Shown here piece after piece: positions 15,394 to 22,461 of a DNA stretch of 22,461 nucleotides (the first letter of the stretch is position 1; each line of letters starts with the position of its first letter). A program made the position numbers and the translations under genes. This DNA comes from a virus. The stretch is from positions 1-22,461 of the IMG/VR virus record IMGVR_UViG_3300013126_004313; one strand, 5' to 3'. The notes beneath the pieces were generated by a model. The model worked only from the letters and a program-made list of their open reading frames with translations, did no database searches and was not told the DNA's origin.

Positions 15394-16302
15394 ATGAAAG
15401 AAAATACGTTATATGTAGAGCGTTTTCGCCCTACCGAACTCAAACATTACGTTGGAAACGAAAACGTTAAAGATACAATCCAAAAATACCTAGATCAAGG
15501 TGATATCCAAAATTTTATTTTCTACGGTTCAGCAGGCTGTGGGAAAACTACCCTAGCTAAAATCATAGTTAAAAATCTAGACTGCGATTATCTTTATATA
15601 AACGCAAGTGACGAAAACGGAATTGACACTATTAGAGAGAAAGTAAAGGGATTTGCTAGTGCTGCTTCTTGGAAAGGTATTAAAGTAGTAATATTGGACG
15701 AAGCAGATTTTATCACCATTCAAGGACAAGCCGCTTTACGAAACGTAATTGAAACCTTCTCTCGCTCAACACGCTTTATCTTAACTTGTAATTTTATAGA
15801 GCGAATCATTGACCCCTTACAATCTAGATGCCAGGTACTTAAAATTGTACCACCAACAAAAATGGATGTGTACAACCATTTAACTTGGATATTAGCTGAT
15901 CAATTAAATTTATCGTATCAACCTGAAGATTTAAAATCACTGATTTTAAAATACTATCCTGACATGCGTAAAATGTTAAACGTTTTACAAATGTCTGTAA
16001 AAGATGATGCAATTGTACTTGATAAAACAGTTTTAGTAGCAAATAGCTATATTAAAGAAGTATTAAAGGAACTAGCAGGTAAAAAAGACTGGAGGAAAAT
16101 CCGTCAAACCATTTCGGACTCGAACGTAAAAGACTTTGAAGAACTATATCGCAATCTATTTGACCATGCCCCAAAATACGCCCCAGGTAAAGAAGGATCT
16201 GTTGCAATTATATTAAACGAGCACCTTTACCAAGCAAATTTTAGAATAGATAAAGAAATTAACATAATGTCTGCAATTGCAAAGATTATAGAGGTAATAT
16301 GA
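15394..16302 (+). CDS. 44: Clamp-loader ATPase subunit (T4 gp44-like, RFC small-subunit type)
   Basis: An AAA+ ATPase that loads the sliding clamp. The 302 residues open with YVERFRPTEL, the RFC-box start, then show Walker A GSAGCGKTT (45-53), Walker B VVILDEAD (98-105), and FILTCNF (sensor 1) followed by PLQSRCQVL with the arginine-finger SRC. YYPDMRKMLNVLQ corresponds to sensor 2. The length is close to T4 gp44 (319). I chose ATG 15394 because gttATG matches other starts here; ATG 15388 and TTG 15379 lie inside the promoter motif. The small-subunit partner gp62 is encoded at 16981 in the same operon. It overlaps the next gene by 4 nt. Confidence 0.93.
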   Translation: MKENTLYVERFRPTELKHYVGNENVKDTIQKYLDQGDIQNFIFYGSAGCGKTTLAKIIVKNLDCDYLYINASDENGIDTIREKVKGFASAASWKGIKVVILDEADFITIQGQAALRNVIETFSRSTRFILTCNFIERIIDPLQSRCQVLKIVPPTKMDVYNHLTWILADQLNLSYQPEDLKSLILKYYPDMRKMLNVLQMSVKDDAIVLDKTVLVANSYIKEVLKELAGKKDWRKIRQTISDSNVKDFEELYRNLFDHAPKYAPGKEGSVAIILNEHLYQANFRIDKEINIMSAIAKIIEVI

Positions 16303-16502
16303 AACATTTCCTAAAATATACTCTTTCTTGGATATCTGGAAATTTAGCCGTACCTTTTTGGACAGTAGGTCATATACACTTGATGACCACAGTTTATCAA
16401 GATATAACAGAGATAATAACTTCACTTGGTATGAACTTAATAGTGGCAGCAGGATTCATACATGATTTTATAGAATATAAAAAAGAGAAAACAAATAAAT
16501 AA
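16299..16502 (+). CDS. Small membrane-associated protein, unknown
   Basis: A 67-residue protein with two moderately hydrophobic stretches (about 5-24 and 36-56) and a lysine-rich tail (EYKKEKTNK). The pattern suggests one or two membrane segments with a cytoplasmic basic tail. It overlaps the gp44 gene by 4 nt. A holin is conceivable for this size and shape, but nothing specific supports it. Confidence 0.6.
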   Translation: MKHFLKYTLSWISGNLAVPFWTVGHIHLMTTVYQDITEIITSLGMNLIVAAGFIHDFIEYKKEKTNK

Positions 16503-16507
16503 TAGTT

Positions 16508-16741
16508 ATGTCAAATTTAAGAGAAACAACCGAACTAGAACAAGAAGCATTTGAGTACCTAAATGATCTCCGTGAATCTGGGGTTACTAATATGTTTGGG
16601 GCTAGGCCATATCTTATGGAGGACCTAGAATTAGATAAAAAAACAGCAGGTGATCTCCTTACTACTTGGATGAAAGTATTCAACCCAGAGGGGGAATATG
16701 AATTTATAGATGCTAATATTAAACCAATAAATAAACAATAA
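16508..16741 (+). CDS. Small conserved-type phage protein (unknown)
   Basis: A 77-residue protein. EAFEYLNDLRESGVTNMFGARPYL then DLELDKKTAGDLLTTWMKVF is a helical pattern that I have seen in many small phage proteins, with an invariant-looking SG-TNMFGA-PYL core and a WM near the end. It may be a small helical fold of helix-turn-helix type. No function is known to me. It lies 5 nt downstream of the membrane protein gene, in the clamp-loader operon. Confidence 0.65.
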   Translation: MSNLRETTELEQEAFEYLNDLRESGVTNMFGARPYLMEDLELDKKTAGDLLTTWMKVFNPEGEYEFIDANIKPINKQ

Positions 16742-16747
16742 ATAAAA

Positions 16748-16984
16748 ATGCAAGCACAAGCACCAAACATTGACTTTAAACAAACCACTCCTGTTGAAGG
16801 ATTCAACGGTGGTAAACTTTTCGGACAAGCAGTCATTATCCGAAAAATCTCTAAATTTCTAATTGGAGCAGACGAGGATGCCCTTATTCCTATCCCTGTA
16901 TTTTACGATTTGGAAACAAAGAAAATCCTAACTGACTCACTACCTCCTGAAATTAGAGAAGAATACAAAGATATCTCATTGTGA
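16748..16984 (+). CDS. Small protein, unknown
   Basis: A 78-residue protein with a beta-rich middle (KLFGQAVIIRKISKFLIG, IPIPVFYDLETKKIL). It precedes gp62; its TGA overlaps the gp62 GTG by 4 nt, so the two are coupled. Not recognised. Confidence 0.6.
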   Translation: MQAQAPNIDFKQTTPVEGFNGGKLFGQAVIIRKISKFLIGADEDALIPIPVFYDLETKKILTDSLPPEIREEYKDISL

Positions 16985-17412
16985 GTAAACAAAAACACAT
17001 AAAAGATTTATGGGGGTGGTTAAACGAGATCACCCTTTATAAATCATCTATAGAAGATATTTCACCGGAATCGTGGGATTCTTGGAACTCTTACATGATC
17101 AACAGATACGTATCGATGGATATACGCTACATTGAACTTGTAAACTATATCCAAACAATCCCATACGATAACAAAAAACAAATATATCAAATTTATAGAG
17201 AGATGATCCCAAAACAAAAAACATTCTTCAAGTACCTCAAAGTAACCAAACGCAAGAAAAATACAGAAGTTATAGACTACATATCCCAATACTACCAGTG
17301 TAGTTTAGGTGAAGCAGAGGAATACCTTGATATACTCCGCGAAACCGGAGCCAGAAGAGTGCTATACGATATGGGAGTAACAGACAAAGAAGCAGATAAA
17401 CTATTAAAATAA
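16981..17412 (+). CDS. 62: Clamp-loader small subunit (T4 gp62-like)
   Basis: Probable small subunit of the T4-type clamp loader, which joins a gp44 tetramer to load gp45. The 143 residues (T4 gp62 has 187) have the family look: KDLWGWLNEITLYKS (8-22), SWNSYMINRYVSMD (34-47), an IELVNYIQTIP helix, then YQIYREMIPKQKTFFKYLK with the basic KK..F..Y.K patch. The C-terminus (DYISQYYQCSLGEAEEYLD) contains extra helices. The family is divergent and has no catalytic motif, so the call relies on these patches and on linkage to gp44. The start is GTG 16981, overlapping the previous stop. Confidence 0.75.
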   Translation: MSKQKHIKDLWGWLNEITLYKSSIEDISPESWDSWNSYMINRYVSMDIRYIELVNYIQTIPYDNKKQIYQIYREMIPKQKTFFKYLKVTKRKKNTEVIDYISQYYQCSLGEAEEYLDILRETGARRVLYDMGVTDKEADKLLK

Positions 17413-17627
17413 TGAATAGAGAAATTAAGGTTACAGATTCAGTTGTAGACTCTATAATTGACCAATTTGTAGAAAGAGCATCATTTGGTAAAACAAAATA
17501 TGGAGTAGATTTAGATCGTGAAGATTTAAGTGTTTTAGAGTGGATCGAGCATGCAAAGCAAGAGCATATGGATGCTATTCTATATTTAGAAAAGCTAAAG
17601 AAAATTGTAGAGACAAAAGGATTATAA
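17412..17627 (+). CDS. Small helical protein, possibly MazG-superfamily-like
   Basis: A 71-residue protein. RASFGKTKYGVDLDREDLSVLEWIEHAKQEHMDAILYLEKL is a pattern that recurs in small phage proteins. The E...EHxDAxxYLEKL part recalls the metal-binding helices of all-alpha NTP pyrophosphohydrolases. It is much shorter than a full MazG domain, so catalytic function is uncertain. It overlaps the gp62 stop by 1 nt. A nucleotide-pool role is only a suggestion. Confidence 0.6.
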   Translation: MNREIKVTDSVVDSIIDQFVERASFGKTKYGVDLDREDLSVLEWIEHAKQEHMDAILYLEKLKKIVETKGL

Positions 17628-17649
17628 TATTTATAATAAAATCTATAAA

Positions 17650-18153
17650 ATGAACAAAGAAACACTTAGAATGCAAATGCTAGCTGGAGTAATCACAGAA
17701 AGTGAATACAAAGCAAAATTAGAAGAATCCAAAAAACCACTCAACGAAAATTTCGTTGGTATGGGAATGGTTGGAAATATTTTCGATCGTGAAAAAACAG
17801 ATTACGAACTTGCATTTGAACACTTTACAAAAGGTACTTCATTAAATGAAGAGATGGAAGATGAAGATGAAGATGAATTTGATCTCTCCCAAGCCTTTAA
17901 AGATAGCCCAGAAACAGCTTCATATGATGATGTTTTAGAAATAGTAGATTTATATGGTGACTATACTACTTTAGATGCATTTCAAGGGACGTTTTCTGAA
18001 GATGAAGAAATATCTAAAAAAGATTATTTTAAATTTTTCTCTGGCTATATAGATGATATGTCTGATGTTGCTTATATCAAAGCAAATTGGATCTCAATTT
18101 TTGATGAAGACATATTTGACAAAGCAGGTCTCAACGAAAATAAAAAACCATGA
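17650..18153 (+). CDS. Acidic protein with a cleavable-looking leader (candidate internal head protein)
   Basis: A 167-residue, strongly acidic protein (for example EMEDEDEDEFDLSQ near 70-84). It begins MNKETLRMQMLAGVITE then SEYKAKLEE, almost the same leader as the gene at 11376. Several (L/I)xE sites are present, as used by the T4 prohead protease: ITE (15-17), LEE, and LNE more than once, including LNE close to the C-terminus. Acidic, proteolysed small proteins with an N-terminal targeting peptide are typical of T4 prohead core and internal proteins, so I suggest that role. It overlaps the next gene by 4 nt. There is no homology proof. Confidence 0.7.
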   Translation: MNKETLRMQMLAGVITESEYKAKLEESKKPLNENFVGMGMVGNIFDREKTDYELAFEHFTKGTSLNEEMEDEDEDEFDLSQAFKDSPETASYDDVLEIVDLYGDYTTLDAFQGTFSEDEEISKKDYFKFFSGYIDDMSDVAYIKANWISIFDEDIFDKAGLNENKKP

Positions 18154-18383
18154 ACCCACAAGACACAATCAAACTAGACGTTCCTCTATTCATCCGCCTT
18201 CTAGAATACGCTAGAGAGGATGCTAGTGGAGATATAGATCTACACAAAGTAGCAGAAAACGCAATTGATTTATCTCGTTTTGCAGGAACACTAGGTATGA
18301 TAGACTATGAAGCACTTGTGGGTGATGGAACAGAAATCACAGAACGATTAAAAATGCAGCGTTTAGCTGGTATAGTAAAATAA
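18150..18383 (+). CDS. Small protein ending in a leader-like motif
   Basis: A 77-residue protein with a helical N-terminal part (FIRLLEYAREDASGDIDLHKVAENAIDLSRF), which looks like a small helical domain. It ends ERLKMQRLAGIVK, echoing the MQxLAGVITE leader of the preceding gene (17650) and of the gene at 11376, but at the C-terminus. Its ATG overlaps the previous stop (ATGA). Function is unknown. Confidence 0.6.
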   Translation: MNPQDTIKLDVPLFIRLLEYAREDASGDIDLHKVAENAIDLSRFAGTLGMIDYEALVGDGTEITERLKMQRLAGIVK

Positions 18384-18384
18384 A

Positions 18385-18492
18385 ATGGCCAAAGCAAAAA
18401 AAGAAGGTAAACCTAAACGTAATAGAGCAAATCTAGTAAAACACCTTAATCGAATTGCTCGTAACCAACAATTACTAGAACAATATAAATAA
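18385..18492 (+). CDS. Tiny basic protein
   Basis: A 35-residue ORF (MAKAKKEGKPKRNRANLVKH...), highly basic, starting 1 nt after the previous stop and ending just before the terminator region. The composition suggests nucleic-acid binding. The tight spacing supports it being real. Confidence 0.5.
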   Translation: MAKAKKEGKPKRNRANLVKHLNRIARNQQLLEQYK

Positions 18493-18501
18493 CATTTAGG
18501 A

Positions 18502-18521
18502 CCGTTACAAAACTGTAACGG
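18502..18521 (+). repeat. Stem-loop upstream of the terminator
   Basis: CCGTTACA (18502-18509) and TGTAACGG (18514-18521) form a perfect 8-bp stem with an AAAC loop. It has no T-run of its own and sits 1 nt from the terminator stem. It could protect the 3' end of the mRNA or be a protein-binding hairpin. Confidence 0.6.
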
Positions 18522-18522
18522 C

Positions 18523-18560
18523 GAAACCCCCAACGCTCGCTATCGTGGGGGTTTCTTTTT
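18523..18560 (+). terminator. Strong intrinsic terminator
   Basis: GAAACCCCCA (18523-18532) pairs perfectly with TGGGGGTTTC (18546-18555), with a 13-nt loop and a T-run at 18556-18560. It is the strongest and most GC-rich terminator in the window and closes the clamp-loader operon. Confidence 0.92.
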
Positions 18561-18562
18561 CC

Positions 18563-18593
18563 TTGGAAGCCCCAAAAAGTTTTCGTATATTAC
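18563..18593 (+). promoter_or_regulatory. Bacteroidota-type promoter P5 (nuclease gene)
   Basis: TTG (18563-18565, in CCTTGGAAG), a 20-nt spacer ending TTTTCG, then TATATTAC (18586-18593). The nuclease ATG lies 4 nt further on, at 18598. This gives a nearly leaderless arrangement like P4. Confidence 0.65.
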
Positions 18594-18597
18594 TCTT

Positions 18598-19542
18598 ATG
18601 GCCAAAAAGAAAGTTATCCCCCAAATTGTAAAAGATGTCCGAAACAAAATAAAACGAGACATAGATTGGGCATCTGAAAAGTCTATTTCGTACTCTCAAC
18701 TTTCAATGTATAATGAATGCCCTAAAAAATACTCCCTACAATACATTGAAGGATTCAAACAATTTACCTCCACCATTCATACAGTTTTTGGAACAGCATT
18801 ACACGAGGTAATCCAACATTACCTAACAGTAATGTATGAGCAAAGTGGAACAGAAGCAGATAAAATAAACACATCCGAAATGTTTGAGGATGTTTTACGT
18901 GAAGAATATACCAAACAATATAAAGCAAACAACAAACAACATTTTTCCACCCCCGAAGAACTTAGAGAATTCTATGAAGATGGGGTAGAAATTATTCGAG
19001 ACTTTGCAAAAAATAGAGGTAAACATTTTTCTAAACGTGGATGGCATTTGATAGGATGTGAAGTTCCTATTGTACTATCTCCCAACCCAAAATTTCCAAA
19101 CATAGTATATCAAGGTTTTCTAGATATAGTAATGTATCATGAACCAACAAACAGAATTAAAATTATAGATTTAAAAACATCCACTAGTGGATGGACAAAT
19201 AAGCAGAAAAAAGACGAAAATAAACAATATCAACTTATAATCTATAAAAAATTCTTCTCCGAGCATTTTAATTTCCCCGAAGAAAACATTGATGTAGAGT
19301 TCTTTATAGTAAAAAGAAAATTGTACGAAAGTGAAGATTATGTTATTAGAAGAATCCAAACATTTAAACCGGCAGCAGGTAAAATTAAACTTAAAAGAGC
19401 AACAGAATCATTAAACAATTTCATAAACGAAGTATTTGATTCAAAAGGATTTAAAAAGGTAGAACACAAACCAAAATTAAACAACAATTGTAAATATTGC
19501 CCTTTTCACAAAACTCATCTTTGCTCTGCTACTTACCACTAA
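18598..19542 (+). CDS. PD-(D/E)XK nuclease of the Cas4/RecB-like type
   Basis: Probably a DNA exonuclease with an iron-sulfur cluster. In 314 residues: SYSQLSMYNECPKKYSLQYI (31-50) contains the first cluster Cys (41) and the CPxxY start of PDDEXK_1 domains. FGTALHEVIQHYL gives the motif I His. YQGFLDIVMYH and IKIIDLKTSTSGW give the catalytic D...DLK, and QYQLIIYKKFF the QxxxY helix. The end CKYCPFHKTHLC supplies three more cysteines, as in Cas4 and AddB. Such enzymes resect DNA ends in recombination. No other recombination gene is in the window. It has its own promoter and no ATGA overlap. Confidence 0.87.
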   Translation: MAKKKVIPQIVKDVRNKIKRDIDWASEKSISYSQLSMYNECPKKYSLQYIEGFKQFTSTIHTVFGTALHEVIQHYLTVMYEQSGTEADKINTSEMFEDVLREEYTKQYKANNKQHFSTPEELREFYEDGVEIIRDFAKNRGKHFSKRGWHLIGCEVPIVLSPNPKFPNIVYQGFLDIVMYHEPTNRIKIIDLKTSTSGWTNKQKKDENKQYQLIIYKKFFSEHFNFPEENIDVEFFIVKRKLYESEDYVIRRIQTFKPAAGKIKLKRATESLNNFINEVFDSKGFKKVEHKPKLNNNCKYCPFHKTHLCSATYH

Positions 19543-19552
19543 TCCCTACATA

Positions 19553-19562
19553 CGTATATACG
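19553..19562 (+). promoter_or_regulatory. CGTATATACG palindrome upstream of the ribbon-helix-helix gene
   Basis: The 10-bp perfect palindrome CGTATATACG lies 20 nt before the start at 19583, and ACGTATAT recurs at 19577-19584 over the start codon. Small ribbon-helix-helix proteins often bind short palindromes or direct repeats upstream of their own gene, so this is a candidate operator. No TTG-N20 promoter match is visible here. Confidence 0.4.
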
Positions 19563-19582
19563 ACAATATTAAATTAACGTAT

Positions 19583-19780
19583 ATGAGTGAAAAAAACCAA
19601 CAATTAACAAGCGTCAAACTAGACAAAGACTTATTTGAGCAATTTAGAGTAGAATGTATAAAACGCAAATTTTCGTTTCAAAAATTATCAGAGCGAGCAA
19701 TCCATTTGTATTTAACGGACGAGGATTTTAGAAAAAAAATTCACAACCACAGTGACTTATCCTTGGAAGACGAACAATAG
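19583..19780 (+). CDS. Ribbon-helix-helix-like DNA-binding protein
   Basis: A 65-residue protein with the CopG/Arc-like pattern: a short strand TSVKLDKDLF (9-18) then two helices (FEQFRVECIKRKF, FQKLSERAIHLYL) and an acidic tail. RHH dimers use the strand to read DNA. A transcriptional role is likely. Candidate operators lie directly upstream. Because CGTATAT is also part of several promoters in this window, it might control more than its own gene; that is speculation. It is followed by promoter P8, which overlaps its 3' end. Confidence 0.7.
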   Translation: MSEKNQQLTSVKLDKDLFEQFRVECIKRKFSFQKLSERAIHLYLTDEDFRKKIHNHSDLSLEDEQ

Positions 19781-19793
19781 GTTACTATATTAA
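19763..19793 (+). promoter_or_regulatory. Bacteroidota-type promoter P8 (glycosyltransferases)
   Basis: TTG (19763-19765, in CCTTGGAAG as at P5), a 20-nt spacer, then TATATTAA (19786-19793). The ATG at 19810 follows after 16 nt. The -33 box lies within the end of the ribbon-helix-helix gene. Confidence 0.65.
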
Positions 19794-19809
19794 AATAAAA
19801 ATAGTTTTT

Positions 19810-21237
19810 ATGAAAGAAAAATTCGGTTATTTACCAAAAAACGAGCGTAAAAAAATCCTCCTAATATGTGATGATATTAGAGTACACTCGGGTGTAGCAA
19901 CAGTTGCACGCGAATTAGTTTTAAACACGTGCCAACACTTCAATTGGGTAAATATTGGGGGAGCCCTCCAGCACCCAGATCAAGGCAAACGATTTGATTT
20001 ATCACAAGACACATCTCAAACAGCTCAAGTAGAAGATGCTTCCGTTATTTTATACCCTGTAAATGGATATGGGGATGGGAATTTAATTCGCCAAATGATG
20101 CAAATGGAAAAACCAGATGCAATCATGCTAATAACTGACCCCCGTTATTTTGAGTGGTTGTTTGCCATGGAAAACGAAATTAGAAAACATTGTCCTATCA
20201 TTTATTTGAACATCTGGGATGATTATCCAACACCATTGTACAACAAAGGATTTTATGAAAGTTGCGATGCATTGCTAGCGATTTCAAAACAAACAAAACT
20301 CATAAATGAGTTAGTGTTGGGTGAGAAAGCAAAAAATAAAATTATAGAATACGTTCCACACGGACTAAACGAAAATATTTTTAAACCGTTGGAGGAATCC
20401 GAATTAAAGGAAACCAAAAGGAATATATTTGGAGGAGCAGAAAAGGACTTTGTGTTGTTTTTTAATTCAAGAAACATTCGTAGAAAACAAATCCCGGATA
20501 CTATGCTTGCGTTTAGATACTTTTTGGATCGTTTACCGAAAGAAAAAGCAGAAAAATGTGCTTTTGTTCTACACACAGAAATCATTTCAGAACACGGAAC
20601 GGATTTGGAAGCGGTACGTAAATTGTTCTTTAAGGACTATCCAAACGCAATTTATTTTTCAACCAACAAACTTGATCCATTCCAATTGAACGTGTTGTAT
20701 AATATAGCGGATGCTCAAATTTTGTTGACATCTAACGAGGGATGGGGCCTATCATTAACAGAGGCAATACTTGCGGGAACTCCAATTATAGCAAACGTAA
20801 CAGGTGGAATGCAAGATCAAATGGGCTTTTTAGATGAAGAAGGAAAATGGTTTGTACCTTCTCCACAAGTACCTTCAAACCATACGGCTCATTATAGAAA
20901 ACATGGTGAGTGGGCTTTACCTGTTTATCCAACAAACCGCTCAATTCAAGGTTCACCCGTTACTCCTTATATTTGGGATGATAGATGCACATCAGAGGAT
21001 GCAGCTGATTGTATTAAACAATTATATAATATAAGTAGAGAAGAGCGTAAAGCACTTGGTTTAAAAGGTAGAGAATTTGCCTTAAATGAAGGTGGTTTTA
21101 CTGGTGGGAGAATGGGAGAGAGAGCGATTAACGCGATAGATCAATTATTTAACACGTGGACTCCAAGAGAAAAATTTGAATTCATCAACGTTAACGAAGT
21201 TAAAGAAGATGAGTTAAGTCACGAATTATTATATTAA
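19810..21237 (+). CDS. GT-B fold glycosyltransferase (GT4-like)
   Basis: A 475-residue retaining-type glycosyltransferase with the GT-B layout. The N-terminal domain starts KILLICDDIRVHSGVATVARELV (about 15-37), with the glycine loop near the acceptor site. The C-terminal domain carries NEGWGLSLTEAILAGTPIIA with the E-x7-E motif (about 310-318) that binds the nucleotide sugar. No signal peptide or membrane segment is seen, so it is cytoplasmic. The acceptor is unknown: modified phage DNA (as T4 glucosylates its hydroxymethylcytosine), a virion protein, or the host surface. A second, related enzyme follows 13 nt after the stop. The T4 DNA glucosyltransferases are not close in sequence, as far as I can judge by eye. 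Confidence 0.88.
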   Translation: MKEKFGYLPKNERKKILLICDDIRVHSGVATVARELVLNTCQHFNWVNIGGALQHPDQGKRFDLSQDTSQTAQVEDASVILYPVNGYGDGNLIRQMMQMEKPDAIMLITDPRYFEWLFAMENEIRKHCPIIYLNIWDDYPTPLYNKGFYESCDALLAISKQTKLINELVLGEKAKNKIIEYVPHGLNENIFKPLEESELKETKRNIFGGAEKDFVLFFNSRNIRRKQIPDTMLAFRYFLDRLPKEKAEKCAFVLHTEIISEHGTDLEAVRKLFFKDYPNAIYFSTNKLDPFQLNVLYNIADAQILLTSNEGWGLSLTEAILAGTPIIANVTGGMQDQMGFLDEEGKWFVPSPQVPSNHTAHYRKHGEWALPVYPTNRSIQGSPVTPYIWDDRCTSEDAADCIKQLYNISREERKALGLKGREFALNEGGFTGGRMGERAINAIDQLFNTWTPREKFEFINVNEVKEDELSHELLY

Positions 21238-21250
21238 AATTAAAAGTTAT

Positions 21251-22461
21251 ATGAGTAAGCCAACATTTGTAATTTCCTGCCCAATAGATACTTATAGTGG
21301 TTATGGAGCGCGTTCTAGGGATGTAGTTAAAGCCCTAATTGAACTAGATAAATATGATGTAAAAATATTACCTCAACGATGGGGGAACACACCTTTTGGA
21401 TTTATCAATGATAATCCGGAGTGGGGATTTCTAGTAAATTATATCCATAATTCCCCACAATTACCAGCACAACCCGAAATTTGGTGTCAAATTACTGTGC
21501 CAAATGAATTCCAACCAATTGGAAAATACAACATTGGAATCACAGCTGGGATTGAAAGTACAATTGCACCTGCAGAGTGGGTTGAAGGGTGTCAACGAAT
21601 GGATTTGATTTTGGGTTCTTCAAACCACACAATTGATATCTTACGTAACTCAAAATTTGAAAAACGTGATCCTAGAACAAATCAATCTGGGGGGTTAATT
21701 GAATGGACTCGTGATGGTGAAGTATTGTTTGAAGGAGCCAACACAAATGTGTATAAACCCGATAATAAACCATGCATGGTTGACTTTAATGTTAAAGAAG
21801 ACTTTGCATATCTGTTTGTAGGGCATTGGATTGGAAATGCCCCGATTGGAGAAGATCGTAAAAATGTAGGGTTACTTATTAAAGCATTTTATGAAACATT
21901 CAAAAATAAAACAAAGAAGCCAGCTTTGATTTTGAAAACAACACAAGTTGGAGCATCTTATATGGATCGTAATGAAATTATTAAACGCATTAAAGCAATA
22001 CAATCCACTGTAAAATCAAACAATTTACCTAACATATATTTACTTCATGGTGAATTTACAGATGAGGAAATGAACTCAATCTATAACCACTCAAAAGTAA
22101 AAGCTATGGTTAGCTTGACTAAGGGAGAAGGGTTCGGTCGCCCACTACTTGAATTCTCTTTGACCAACAAACCCATCATCACAACAAACTGGAGTGGGCA
22201 TATAGATTATCTTAACCCTGAGTTTACCACTCTTCTCCCGGGTCAACTAACAAATATTCATCCGGGTGCTGCAAATGATATGCTATTACAAGAATCACAA
22301 TGGTTTTCTGTAGATAATGGGCATGTAGGGCATTATTTGAAAGATGTATTTGAAAATTATAAAAAATATACAGACAACGCTAAACGTCAAGGATTTCATA
22401 GCAGGAGTAAATTCTCATTTGATGCTATGAAGGAAAAACTAGACAACATCCTAACAAACAA
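21251..22461 (+). CDS. Second GT-B fold glycosyltransferase, 3' end outside window
   Basis: An open frame of 403 codons running off the right edge. It begins MSKPTFVISCPIDTYSGYGARSRDVVKAL, with a glycine-rich N-terminal loop like its neighbour (SGYGARSRDVV versus SGVATVARELV). It contains FVGHWIGNAPIGEDRKNV, a start of the nucleotide-binding domain, and KGEGFGRPLLEFSLTNKPIITTNW (about 291-314), which gives the E-x7-E motif. The two genes are probably an ancient duplication or a functional pair, with sequential sugars or one acceptor. Only the last residues appear to be missing, since the C-terminal helix (FSFDAMKEKLDNIL) is reached. ATG 21251 follows aaaagttat. Confidence 0.87.
   Translation, partial: MSKPTFVISCPIDTYSGYGARSRDVVKALIELDKYDVKILPQRWGNTPFGFINDNPEWGFLVNYIHNSPQLPAQPEIWCQITVPNEFQPIGKYNIGITAGIESTIAPAEWVEGCQRMDLILGSSNHTIDILRNSKFEKRDPRTNQSGGLIEWTRDGEVLFEGANTNVYKPDNKPCMVDFNVKEDFAYLFVGHWIGNAPIGEDRKNVGLLIKAFYETFKNKTKKPALILKTTQVGASYMDRNEIIKRIKAIQSTVKSNNLPNIYLLHGEFTDEEMNSIYNHSKVKAMVSLTKGEGFGRPLLEFSLTNKPIITTNWSGHIDYLNPEFTTLLPGQLTNIHPGAANDMLLQESQWFSVDNGHVGHYLKDVFENYKKYTDNAKRQGFHSRSKFSFDAMKEKLDNILTN

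Noticed and set aside
17605-17635. TTG (17605-17607) N20 TATTTATA as an eighth promoter before the leader-bearing gene at 17650
   Set aside because: The -7 part lacks TATATT and the T-rich or CG element before it. In such AT-rich DNA the match may be chance, so I left it out of the list.
21230-21236. TATATTA before the second glycosyltransferase as its own promoter
   Set aside because: There is no TTG 20 nt upstream and the box lies in the last codons of the first glycosyltransferase. Co-transcription from P8 is simpler.

Overview
The window looks like a piece of a large, strictly lytic, T4-related tailed phage (myovirus type) that infects a member of the Bacteroidota. The phage assignment rests on a T4-style replisome encoded on one strand: family B DNA polymerase (gp43, split into two genes), sliding clamp (gp45), clamp-loader ATPase (gp44) and clamp-loader small subunit (gp62). 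Small unknown genes are packed between them, often with ATGA stop/start overlaps. The host assignment is inferred from two things. Genes have no visible Shine-Dalgarno sequences, only A-rich leaders, often ending in gttATG. Seven intergenic sites also share a TTG-N20-TATATT(A/T) signal, which matches the -33/-7 promoter pattern of Bacteroidota (TTTG ~20 nt TAnnTTTG). The DNA is AT-rich, uses the standard code, and I found no convincing gene on the minus strand.

Layout. (1) 2-1468: a lytic-transglycosylase-like gene cut by the left edge, a small unknown gene, and a transglycosylase of the TGT/DpdA family, ending in a terminator. (2) 1469-4516: a promoter, a small protein with an SSB-like acidic tip, then queC, queD, queE and a thioredoxin, with micro-ORFs between them. 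(3) 4517-10486: a promoter, an AT-hook-like protein, folE, a phosphoribosyltransferase, a MazG-like pyrophosphohydrolase, and the DNA polymerase interrupted by a homing-endonuclease-like gene. (4) 10483-11726: a promoter, the sliding clamp, a micro membrane protein and a small protein with a leader ending ITE. (5) 11717-15380: a promoter, an 18-bp palindrome, an AT-hook-like protein, groES, groEL and two unknown genes, ending in a terminator. (6) 15359-18560: a promoter, gp44, several small genes, gp62, a second leader-bearing acidic protein, and tandem hairpins with a strong terminator. (7) 18563 to the end: a PD-(D/E)XK nuclease, a ribbon-helix-helix protein and two GT-B glycosyltransferases, the second cut by the right edge.

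How it works together. FolE, QueD, QueE and QueC make the 7-deazaguanine base from GTP. The DpdA-like enzyme would then exchange it for guanine in phage DNA, a known protection against host restriction. QueC lacks all four usual zinc cysteines, so the final base (preQ0 or the amide intermediate ADG) is open. The phosphoribosyltransferase and MazG-like enzymes in the same cluster may recycle or clean nucleotides. The replisome genes copy the genome, the phage-encoded GroES/GroEL pair probably folds virion proteins, and two proteins with matching cleavable-looking leaders may be packaged in the head. These functional links are inference from sequence motifs and gene context; no database search was run.
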